Assembly: GCA_002704345.1 (NCBI GenBank) | Contig: PAGD01000027.1 | Location: forward strand, 3,004-12,868 | Source: Rhodobiaceae bacterium | GTDB taxonomy: Bacteria > Pseudomonadota > Alphaproteobacteria > MED-G09 | Direction of reading: 5' to 3' | Length of the DNA stretch: 9,865 nucleotides | The notes under the pieces: model-generated | What the model was told of the DNA's origin: nothing | The model's input: only the letters and a program-made list of their open reading frames with translations | The model's database searches: none | In this document: positions 1-6,618 of the stretch, piece by piece | Layout of the letters: the number at the start of each line of letters is the position of its first letter | Numbering within the stretch: position 1 is the first letter of the stretch | Made by a program: the position numbers and the translations under genes

Positions 1-24
1 CACAGTATACTAGTGAATCCTTAA
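1..24 (+). CDS. Possible 3' end of an upstream gene (seven codons and a stop)
   Basis: The first frame reads seven sense codons (HSILVNP) and then TAA at 22-24. That stop shares its last A with the ATG of the next gene (TAATG), a common junction between translationally coupled genes in compact bacterial genomes. Nothing can be said about the product from seven residues. The third frame is also open to the left edge and is in phase with the HAD gene, so an alternative is that the HAD gene starts further left and no gene ends here. Confidence 0.3.
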   Translation, partial: HSILVNP

Positions 25-872
25 TGGCGAATACTATAAAAAATCCTATTAAAATTAATAATTTCTCTGAGATAGATGAAAAATATGACTCTATAATTTG
101 TGATATTTGGGGGGTTATTCATAATGGTCAGGAATTATTTAATTCAAGCGTTGAGTGTCTTTTGAGGTATAAGGAAATTGGTTATCCAATAATATTAGTT
201 ACTAATGCACCAAGACCTAGTAACGAAATTAAAGGTATTTTACAAAAAATGGGTCTCAATAAAAAATGCTATGACAAAATTATTACATCAGGGGATTTAA
301 CACAAAAGATTTTAAATAAAGGGGATCTTGGTTCAAGTTGTTATCATATTGGGCCCGATAGAGACCTTAAAGTTTTTGATGGCGTTAATGTGGAGAGAGT
401 AGACTTTGATTGTGCAGATTTTATTTTTGTAACTGGCCTTAATGACGATGAGACTGAAAATGATGAGAGCTATCTTCCTTTATTAGAGTTAGCCAAAAAA
501 AGAAACCTTAAGTTATTGTGTGCAAATCCAGATATCTGGGTTCAAAGAGGAAAAGATTTAATTCCTTGTGCTGGTGCTATATCTCAAAAATATAAATCTA
601 TTGGCGGTGAGACCATTAATATTGGAAAGCCCTTTGCCCCTATTTTTGATGAAGCTATTAAGAAAATTAAATTTATATCGGGAAAAGATATAAACTCCAC
701 AATAGTAATTGGCGACGGGATTGATACAGATATCAAGGGAGCAAATAATTATAATTTAGATAGTTTATTGACCTTAGGAGGTCTTTTCTCAGGTCAAAGA
801 AAAGAGGAAATTATGGAATCAATTAATAAAAAGAATGTTTTCCCGACTTACTATATAAACGAATTAGTTTAA
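24..872 (+). CDS. HAD superfamily class IIA hydrolase, TIGR01459-like
   Basis: A 282-residue cytosolic protein of the haloacid dehalogenase superfamily, class IIA (the NagD-like cap type). It matches the alphaproteobacterial TIGR01459 group best, judged by the N-terminal YDSIICDIWGVIHNG signature. HAD motif I is D27-I-W29 (nucleophile Asp kept, second Asp replaced by Trp). Motif II is VTN at 59-61, motif III is K202 in NIGKPFAP, and motif IV is GDGIDTDIKGA at 230-240 with D231 and D235. Family members are presumed phosphatases, but the substrate is not known to me, and the altered motif I makes ordinary phosphatase activity uncertain. The ATG at 24 places the motifs at the usual distance from the N-terminus, but there is no Shine-Dalgarno sequence and the frame is open upstream. 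It is the first visible gene of the ribF-ileS-lspA operon. Family assignment is fairly sure; function is not. Confidence 0.85.
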   Translation: MANTIKNPIKINNFSEIDEKYDSIICDIWGVIHNGQELFNSSVECLLRYKEIGYPIILVTNAPRPSNEIKGILQKMGLNKKCYDKIITSGDLTQKILNKGDLGSSCYHIGPDRDLKVFDGVNVERVDFDCADFIFVTGLNDDETENDESYLPLLELAKKRNLKLLCANPDIWVQRGKDLIPCAGAISQKYKSIGGETINIGKPFAPIFDEAIKKIKFISGKDINSTIVIGDGIDTDIKGANNYNLDSLLTLGGLFSGQRKEEIMESINKKNVFPTYYINELV

Positions 873-911
873 TAAATATTATTGAAGAAACTATTTAACG
901 GTAATTGTGTG

Positions 912-1838
912 ATGGAAATTTTTAGAAATTCTACTAAAGATTTGGTGAATGCTCGAGGGGGTGTTTTTGCATTAGGTAATTTTGATGGGGTTCATTTAGG
1001 TCACAAGGAAATAATTTCTAAAGCAATTTCAATTGGTAAAAAAAATAATATTCCTTCTGGTGTATTAATTTTTCAGCCACACCCAAGGAAGTTTTTTAGA
1101 CCCAATGATGAAAATTTTATTATATCGGACATAAAAACTAGATCATATTTATTAGAAAATTGTGGTTTAGATTTTTTAGGTATTTTGGACTTTGATAAAA
1201 AAATGTCCAATCTAACACCTTACGAATTTGTTGATAATGTTATCAACAATGCAATAGATGTCTCACATCTAATTGTTGGGTATAATTTTAAATTTGGAAA
1301 AGACCGATCTGGTGATGTCCAAGCCTTAACAGATATATGTAAGAAATTAAAGATTGATTTATCAATCATAGATAAGGTTGAAGGTGATAATTATATTTTT
1401 TCATCATCTTCAGTAAGGGATTGCTTGAGGAAGGCTGATTTAAAAGGAGCAAAGAAAATTATAGGTGACTATTGGACTGTAAAAGGTGAGGTCATTAAAG
1501 GCGATCAAAGAGGAAGACAGATTGGTTTTCCAACAGCAAATATTTCAATGGAAGGCTGGATTGAGCCTTTATTTGGAGTTTATGCAGTAAAGGTAAGTAT
1601 TGATGGTCTTCTCTATAAGGGTGTCGCTAATCTGGGTATTCGCCCTACCTTTGGACAATCCTCACCCCTTCTCGAGGTTCATTTATTTGACTATTCAGGT
1701 GATCTTTATGGAAATGATATTGTTATTTCTTTTATTGACTTTATAAGAGAAGAAAAGAAATTTGATGGAATTGAAGCATTAAAAAAGCAAATAGAGATTG
1801 ATTCAACTAAAGCAATAGAATTGATTATTGAAAATTAG
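912..1838 (+). CDS. ribF: Bifunctional riboflavin kinase / FAD synthetase
   Basis: Converts riboflavin to FMN and then FMN to FAD with ATP, in the cytosol. From the ATG at 912 the protein has 308 residues, normal for bacterial RibF. The N-terminal FMN adenylyltransferase domain shows GNFDGVHLGH at 22-31, FQPHP at 54-58, GYNFKFGKDRSGD at 123-135 and SSSVR at 165-169. The C-terminal riboflavin kinase domain shows GRQIGFPTAN at 201-210 (PTAN ATP/Mg site), LGIRPTFG at 241-248, E255, YG at 266-267 and IREEKKF near 278-284. A longer in-frame form could begin at TTG 882, adding ten residues. I prefer ATG 912 because alphaproteobacterial RibF proteins typically begin close to M-x-I-x-R and reach GNFDGVH about 20 residues later. 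Neither start has a clear Shine-Dalgarno sequence. It lies 39 bp after the HAD gene and 26 bp before ileS, so it is very likely cotranscribed with both. Confidence 0.95.
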   Translation: MEIFRNSTKDLVNARGGVFALGNFDGVHLGHKEIISKAISIGKKNNIPSGVLIFQPHPRKFFRPNDENFIISDIKTRSYLLENCGLDFLGILDFDKKMSNLTPYEFVDNVINNAIDVSHLIVGYNFKFGKDRSGDVQALTDICKKLKIDLSIIDKVEGDNYIFSSSSVRDCLRKADLKGAKKIIGDYWTVKGEVIKGDQRGRQIGFPTANISMEGWIEPLFGVYAVKVSIDGLLYKGVANLGIRPTFGQSSPLLEVHLFDYSGDLYGNDIVISFIDFIREEKKFDGIEALKKQIEIDSTKAIELIIEN

Positions 1839-1855
1839 AGTATTTTAGTTTTTAT

Positions 1856-1861
1856 AGGTAA
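1856..1861 (+). promoter_or_regulatory. Ribosome binding site of ileS
   Basis: AGGTAA, with its AGG core at 1856-1858, ends a few bases before the ATG at 1865. It supports that ATG as the ileS start and is one of the few recognisable Shine-Dalgarno-like sites in the window. Confidence 0.5.
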
Positions 1862-1864
1862 ATA

Positions 1865-4705
1865 ATGTCAGATAATAATGAAAATAAAGTGGATTATAAG
1901 GATACTCTTCTTTTACCAAAAACAGATTTTCCTATGAGAGCAAACTTACCAGATAGAGAGCCAGGCTTTCTTGATTTATGGGAAAAAAATAACTTATTTT
2001 CAAAACTAAAGGAATCTTCACAAGGGAGAGAGAAATTTATCCTTCACGATGGTCCTCCTTATGCAAATGGAAATCTTCATATGGGAACCGCTTTAAATAA
2101 AATCTTAAAGGATGTTATTGTGAGATCAAGACGGCTAGACGGCTTTGACGCTGAATATCGACCAGGCTGGGATTGCCATGGTTTACCAATTGAATGGAAG
2201 GTAGAAGAAAAATTTAGAGAAGAAGGAAAGAATAAAGAAGAAATTCCAATTAATGATTTTAGAGAAGAGTGTCGTCTTTTTGCAAAAAGTTGGATTGATA
2301 TTCAAAAAAAACAATTTATGCGTTTAGGTATTAACGGAAATTGGTCTAATCCATACACAACAATGGAATTTTCTTCAGAGAGTGCAATAGTAAGAGAGTT
2401 TCATAAGTTTTTAATGAACGGAAGTCTATACAGAGGTTCAAAACCAGTAATGTGGTCTGTTGTAGAAAAAACTGCACTTGCGGAAGCTGAGGTTGAATAT
2501 TTAGAGCATGTATCACCTACAATATGGGTTACTTTTCCGATCAAGGCGGATGACTCTGATTTAAATAATGCAAGTATTTTAATATGGACAACAACGCCTT
2601 GGACAATACCGGCAAATAGGGCTCTGGCCTTTTCATCTAAATTTAAATATGGGCTTTATGAGGTCTCCTCTATTGATGAAGGTAGTCTTGCAACATTAGG
2701 TAAAAAAATAATTATCAATACATCGCTCAAAGAGAATGTTGAGAAAGCTTCAAAATCAGAATTATTATTTATCAAAGAAATAGACTCTTTTGATAATTTC
2801 AAATGCAGTCATCCATTTAAAGATATTGGATATGATTTTGATATTCCACTTTTAGAAGGAGATTTCTTAACTGAGGATGCTGGAACAGGATTTGTTCATA
2901 TAGCACCTAGTCACGGTCAAGATGATTATGAATTAGCAGTCAAAAATGGAATTGAGCCTCCTTTTATATTAAATGATGAAGGTGTTTACTTGGAGGGTGT
3001 AAAGTTATTCTCTGGTAAAAGAGTTTATAATAAGGACGGATCTCTTGGCGATGCTACAGGATCGGTAATTTCTGAATTAATAAATTCAGATAATTTATTT
3101 GGTAAAGGTAAATTGAGACATCAGTATCCTCATAGCTGGCGTTCAAAAGCACCTCTTATTTTTAGAAATACTCCTCAATGGTTTATTTCAATGGAAAAGA
3201 ATGACTTGAGAGTCAAGTCACTATCAGCAATCGACGAAGTTCAATGGATTCCTGAAAGAGGAAAAAATAGAATTAAATCAATGGTTGAATCCCGACCTGA
3301 TTGGGTTGTTTCCAGGCAAAGAGCTTGGGGTGTCCCTCTCGCAATTTTTGTTAATAAAGAAACAGGTCAACCTCTAAAGGATCAGCAAGTAAATGATAGA
3401 ATAGCGAAGTCTTTTGAGCAAAGAGGCTCTGATGCATGGTTTGATACCAGTTCTGAAGAGTACTTAGGGAATGAATATAATACAGGTGAGTGGGAAAAAG
3501 TTAATGATATTCTTGATGTATGGTTTGACTCTGGGTCAACTCATGCATTTGTTCTTGAGGGAGAGGATGGCCTCGGATCTCCTGCAAACTTATATTTAGA
3601 GGGATCTGATCAACATAGAGGGTGGTTTCAGTCCTCACTTCTTGAATCATGTGGAACTAGAGGCAAGGCGCCTTTTGAACAGGTTCTTACACATGGATTT
3701 GTTATGGATAAAGATGGAAGGAAAATGTCAAAATCTCTTGGTAATGTTATTTTACCTGATGACCTAATTGATCAATATGGAGCAGATGTTGTTAGGCTCT
3801 GGGTTGTTTCATCTGATTTTACTGAAGATCTTAGGGTTGGACAAGATATTATGAAAGCAAATGTAGAGTCTTACAGAAAGATTAGAAACACATTTCGATT
3901 TCTTTTAGGTAATTTGGATGACTATAAAAGTGAAGAAGCCTTATCATACAACGAAATGCCAGAACTTGAGAAATATATTCTCCATAAGTTATCTATTATC
4001 GATAAAAAAGTTAAGGATGATTATAGAAAGTATGATTTAAAATCAGTTTTTCAGAGTTTGTTAAATTTTTCAAATCTAGACTTATCTTCTTTTTATTTCG
4101 ATATAAGAAAGGACTCATTGTACTGTGATAGCCCTAAAAGTTTATCAAGAAGAGCCACTCGAACTGTTTTAGATATTCTTTTCAATTATCTCGTTGCTTG
4201 GTTTTCTCCTATACTATGTTTCACAGCTGAAGAAGTAATGAAATCAAGATTCCCAGATAATCATAAGTCTGTTCATGAGTTATATTTTTCTGAGATTAAA
4301 GATGAATGGAATAATGAAAAACTTTTCTCTAAATGGGAAAAAATCAGGTCTGTTAGAAAAGTTGTCACAGGCGCTATTGAATTAGAGAGAAAAGAAAAGA
4401 GAATTGGCTCAAGTTTGGAGGCTTTTCCTACTGTCTTTGTTTCTGACAAAGAGTATTTTGAAATCTTTGAAGGAATTAATTTAGCAGAAATTTTTATTAC
4501 ATCACAGGCTAACTTAAAAGAGGGGGAGGGACCATCAAATGCTTTTAGGTTGGATGAGATAGAAATGGTTTCTGTGCAATGTGATCTTTCAGTTGGTGGA
4601 AAATGTAATCGTTCTTGGAAAATACTTCCTGAGGTTGGGACGGATCCTGACTATCCCGACTTAAGTATAAGAGATGCAAATGTAATGAGAGAGATAAGTG
4701 GTTAA
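1865..4705 (+). CDS. ileS: Isoleucyl-tRNA synthetase
   Basis: Charges tRNA-Ile with isoleucine in the cytosol and edits misactivated valine. At 946 residues it is a full-length class Ia synthetase. The N-terminal Rossmann part has GPPYANGNLHMGTALNKILKD from residue 63, whose HIGH motif reads HMGT at 72-75. The CP1 editing domain contains WTTTPWTIPANR and GTGFVHIAPSHGQDDY. The second signature KMSKS is at 620-624 and is intact. An anticodon-binding helical domain follows. The C-terminal tail resembles the zinc-ribbon region of E. coli IleS but keeps only one of the four expected cysteines (C914 in KCNRSW; LSIRD where a C-x-x-C would be), which I recall as an alphaproteobacterial trait. The ATG at 1865 has AGGTAA upstream. 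The 3' end overlaps lspA by 8 bp. The ribF-ileS-lspA order supports the identification. Confidence 0.98.
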   Translation: MSDNNENKVDYKDTLLLPKTDFPMRANLPDREPGFLDLWEKNNLFSKLKESSQGREKFILHDGPPYANGNLHMGTALNKILKDVIVRSRRLDGFDAEYRPGWDCHGLPIEWKVEEKFREEGKNKEEIPINDFREECRLFAKSWIDIQKKQFMRLGINGNWSNPYTTMEFSSESAIVREFHKFLMNGSLYRGSKPVMWSVVEKTALAEAEVEYLEHVSPTIWVTFPIKADDSDLNNASILIWTTTPWTIPANRALAFSSKFKYGLYEVSSIDEGSLATLGKKIIINTSLKENVEKASKSELLFIKEIDSFDNFKCSHPFKDIGYDFDIPLLEGDFLTEDAGTGFVHIAPSHGQDDYELAVKNGIEPPFILNDEGVYLEGVKLFSGKRVYNKDGSLGDATGSVISELINSDNLFGKGKLRHQYPHSWRSKAPLIFRNTPQWFISMEKNDLRVKSLSAIDEVQWIPERGKNRIKSMVESRPDWVVSRQRAWGVPLAIFVNKETGQPLKDQQVNDRIAKSFEQRGSDAWFDTSSEEYLGNEYNTGEWEKVNDILDVWFDSGSTHAFVLEGEDGLGSPANLYLEGSDQHRGWFQSSLLESCGTRGKAPFEQVLTHGFVMDKDGRKMSKSLGNVILPDDLIDQYGADVVRLWVVSSDFTEDLRVGQDIMKANVESYRKIRNTFRFLLGNLDDYKSEEALSYNEMPELEKYILHKLSIIDKKVKDDYRKYDLKSVFQSLLNFSNLDLSSFYFDIRKDSLYCDSPKSLSRRATRTVLDILFNYLVAWFSPILCFTAEEVMKSRFPDNHKSVHELYFSEIKDEWNNEKLFSKWEKIRSVRKVVTGAIELERKEKRIGSSLEAFPTVFVSDKEYFEIFEGINLAEIFITSQANLKEGEGPSNAFRLDEIEMVSVQCDLSVGGKCNRSWKILPEVGTDPDYPDLSIRDANVMREISG

Positions 4706-5186
4706 AAAATTTTCTAATATTAATTTTTTAATAACAAGTCTAAGTATTTTTTTTATTGATTTCCTTTCTAAATATTTTTTATTAAATTTCTTTAATTTAG
4801 AAAACAAAGGAAAGATCTTTGTAGCACCTTTTATGGATTTTGTTCTTGTTCATAATCCCGGTATTAGTTTTGGACTTTTTGGAAGTGGAGGCGAAATCCA
4901 AAGAGCTATTTTAATAATTTTATCACTTTTGATAATTTTTTATTTAATATATTGGATTAGAAATTCTAACTCAAATCTTATCTCTTATGGAATTTGTTTA
5001 ATTATTGGAGGCGCCTTAGGAAATATGGTTGATAGAATACTGTATGGAAAAGTTATCGATTTTATTTCCCTTCATGTTTATGATTATTACTGGTATGTAT
5101 TTAATATAGCTGATATATCAATAGTTTCTGGCGGGATATTTATCTTAATATATTCTGCAAAAGATTCTTTTAGTAATTCTAAGTGA
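4698..5186 (+). CDS. lspA: Lipoprotein signal peptidase (signal peptidase II)
   Basis: An inner-membrane aspartyl protease that removes the signal peptide from diacylglyceryl-modified prolipoproteins. The 162-residue protein has the usual length and about four hydrophobic membrane spans (near 8-28, 68-87, 94-110 and 134-154). Family motifs are DFLSKYF at 21-27, HNPGISFGLFG at 52-62, GGALGNMVDR at 104-113 and the two catalytic-Asp motifs VIDFI (D121) and FNIADISI (D139). Translation starts at GTG 4698, inside the last codons of ileS, behind a purine-rich GAGAGAGA at 4687-4694; the 8-bp overlap suggests translational coupling. The next gene encodes a predicted lipoprotein that would be a substrate. 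Confidence 0.96.
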   Translation: MVKKFSNINFLITSLSIFFIDFLSKYFLLNFFNLENKGKIFVAPFMDFVLVHNPGISFGLFGSGGEIQRAILIILSLLIIFYLIYWIRNSNSNLISYGICLIIGGALGNMVDRILYGKVIDFISLHVYDYYWYVFNIADISIVSGGIFILIYSAKDSFSNSK

Positions 5187-5189
5187 GGA
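5185..5189 (+). promoter_or_regulatory. Ribosome binding site of the DUF3035 lipoprotein gene
   Basis: GAGGA is the clearest Shine-Dalgarno sequence in the window. It overlaps the TGA stop of lspA and ends 4 bases before the ATG at 5194. It fixes that start and implies that ribosomes finishing lspA can restart directly. Confidence 0.65.
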
Positions 5190-5193
5190 TTAA

Positions 5194-5610
5194 ATGTTTT
5201 GTAGATTATTTTTAAGTTTAATTTTTATTTTTAATTTGTCCTTACTTTCTGGATGTGGAAGCGAGTTATCTGATGTTCTTGGAACAAATAAACTACCCCC
5301 AGATGAATTTACAATTTTAACAAAGCCACCCTTAATCGTTCCTCCAGAATATAATTTGAGACCCCCTGCAGAAGGCGAGATAAGACCTAATGCTCAGCAG
5401 CCTAATAGACAACTCCAGTCAATTTTGTTTGGACAAAATAAGACAGATGATTTTAGCTCTTCTGAGATTAGCTTAATGACAGGCTCTGATGTTGCTGAGG
5501 CAATACCAAATATTAAAGAGGTTTTAGACTCTGAAATGCGTGATGTAGAAGAGGTAAGCCCAAATCTAGAAAGTCAGGTTTTAAACTCAACTTCAGAAGT
5601 TTTAAAATAA
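5194..5610 (+). CDS. DUF3035 / BamF-like outer-membrane lipoprotein
   Basis: A predicted lipoprotein of 138 residues. The N-terminus is a short hydrophobic signal peptide ending in the lipobox LSGC, with the acylated Cys at 21. Next comes a proline-rich motif, PPDEF at 35-39 and PPLIVPPEYNLRPP at 45-58, the hallmark of the alphaproteobacterial DUF3035 family. The second half (ISLMTGSDVAEAIPNIKEVLD, roughly 92-112) also fits the family pattern of a small acidic helix. From memory, DUF3035 proteins include Caulobacter BamF, a lipoprotein subunit of the beta-barrel assembly machine with a motif resembling BamC; I infer the same role here without direct proof. The gene starts 7 bp after lspA, whose product would process it, and ends the operon 1 base from the end of the convergent trxB. 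Confidence 0.82.
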   Translation: MFCRLFLSLIFIFNLSLLSGCGSELSDVLGTNKLPPDEFTILTKPPLIVPPEYNLRPPAEGEIRPNAQQPNRQLQSILFGQNKTDDFSSSEISLMTGSDVAEAIPNIKEVLDSEMRDVEEVSPNLESQVLNSTSEVLK

Positions 5611-5611
5611 T

Positions 5612-6559
5612 TTAATCTTCCTCTGAAGACAAAAAGCTCTCTACTTCTAAAGCTGCCATGCATCCCATTCCAGCAGCTGTCACTGCTTGTCTATATTTAT
5701 CATCAGTACCATCACCGGCAGCAAAAACACCGACTGAAGATGTCTGTGTTGAGTCAGGTTCTGTAATTATATAACCAGATTCAGTAATATTTAGCTTATT
5801 ATTAAAAATTTTTGATGATGGGCTATGGCCTATTGCTATAAATACACCGTCTGCTTCAAGCTTTGTTTCATTATTGGTTTTTACATTTTTTACTATTATA
5901 CCCTCTACACTTGGCGGGTTATCTTTTCCAACAATTTCCTTAATTTCGCTATCCCATATAACTTTTACCTTAGGATGATCAAAAAGTTTCTTTTGCAATA
6001 TTTTTTCAGCTCTTAACTCATTACGCCTATGAATAAGTGTAACTTCCGAAGCAAAATTTGTTAAAAATAAAGCTTCTTCAACTGCTGTATTACCACCCCC
6101 AACAACAGAAACCTTTTTATTCTTATAGAAGAAACCATCACATGTTGCGCAAGCAGATACTCCATAGCCCATATATTTAGTTTCAGATTCTAACCCAAGC
6201 CATTTTGCTTGAGCACCTGTGGATATTATTAATGAATCACAAGAATATTTTTTTTCAGAATCTGAACTTAAGATAAAAGGTCTTTTTGAGAGATCTACAT
6301 CTATTATTGTATCCATAATAATTTGAGTTCCAACTTTTTCTGCCTGTTCTTTCATTTGATCCATCAGCCAAGGACCTTGAATAACATCAGAATATCCAGG
6401 ATAATTTTCCACATCTGTAGTTATAGTCATTTGACCACCTGGTTCCATCCCTGTTAGTAAAATTGGTTCAAGCATTGCTCTTGAAGCATAAATTGCTGCT
6501 GTATAACCAGCTGGACCTGATCCAAGGATTAAGACTTTGGAATGAATAGTTTCTGACAT
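5612..6559 (-). CDS. trxB: Thioredoxin reductase (NADPH, FAD)
   Basis: A cytosolic flavoenzyme of 315 residues that passes electrons from NADPH to thioredoxin, feeding ribonucleotide reductase and thiol repair. Motifs in order are the FAD-binding GSGPAGYTAA from 13, the redox pair CATC at 137-140, the NADPH-binding GGGNTAVEEA from 154, HRRN at 177-180 (2'-phosphate recognition) and the C-terminal FAD site GVFAAGDGTDDKYRQAVTAA from 277. In the last motif a Gly (284) stands where most relatives have Val after the Gly-Asp. The ATG has AAGAGA about 5 bases upstream (plus strand 6565-6570). The gene runs convergently into the DUF3035 gene with one base between stops. The ELM1 gene lies 59 bp upstream on the same strand, so the two may share a transcript, although a possible -10 box lies in the gap. 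Confidence 0.97.
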   Translation of the reverse strand: MSETIHSKVLILGSGPAGYTAAIYASRAMLEPILLTGMEPGGQMTITTDVENYPGYSDVIQGPWLMDQMKEQAEKVGTQIIMDTIIDVDLSKRPFILSSDSEKKYSCDSLIISTGAQAKWLGLESETKYMGYGVSACATCDGFFYKNKKVSVVGGGNTAVEEALFLTNFASEVTLIHRRNELRAEKILQKKLFDHPKVKVIWDSEIKEIVGKDNPPSVEGIIVKNVKTNNETKLEADGVFIAIGHSPSSKIFNNKLNITESGYIITEPDSTQTSSVGVFAAGDGTDDKYRQAVTAAGMGCMAALEVESFLSSEED

Positions 6560-6564
6560 ATTTA

Positions 6565-6570
6565 TCTCTT
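6565..6570 (-). promoter_or_regulatory. Ribosome binding site of trxB
   Basis: On the minus strand AAGAGA ends 5 bases before the trxB ATG. It supports the start at 6559. Confidence 0.45.
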
Positions 6571-6583
6571 TAATGTTGGTTAT

Positions 6584-6589
6584 ATTATA
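6584..6589 (-). promoter_or_regulatory. Possible -10 box of a trxB promoter
   Basis: The minus strand reads TATAAT here, 24 bases upstream of the trxB start, in the gap after the ELM1 gene. That spacing would leave room for a short leader and the AAGAGA site. No good -35 hexamer lies 16-18 bases further upstream (the sequence there is ATTAAT-like). In DNA this AT-rich a TATAAT can arise by chance, so this is only a candidate for expression of trxB independent of the ELM1 gene. Confidence 0.25.
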
Positions 6590-6618
6590 AAGGATTCTTA
6601 AATTTTATTAATATAATT

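Noticed and set aside
1839..1864. ribF-ileS gap considered for a T-box or other leader controlling ileS
   Set aside because: Only 26 bp separate the genes, far too short for a T-box or riboswitch, and no hairpin is visible.
5591..5628. CTTCAGA / TCTGAAG pairing considered as a bidirectional terminator
   Set aside because: The stem is only 7 bp with a 24-base loop and lacks a T-tract on either side, so it does not resemble a rho-independent terminator.
5825..6016. 63-codon open frame on the + strand inside trxB
   Set aside because: It lies entirely antisense to the conserved trxB coding sequence, and its translation is a Tyr/Phe/Cys-rich string with no recognisable pattern; it is a shadow frame.
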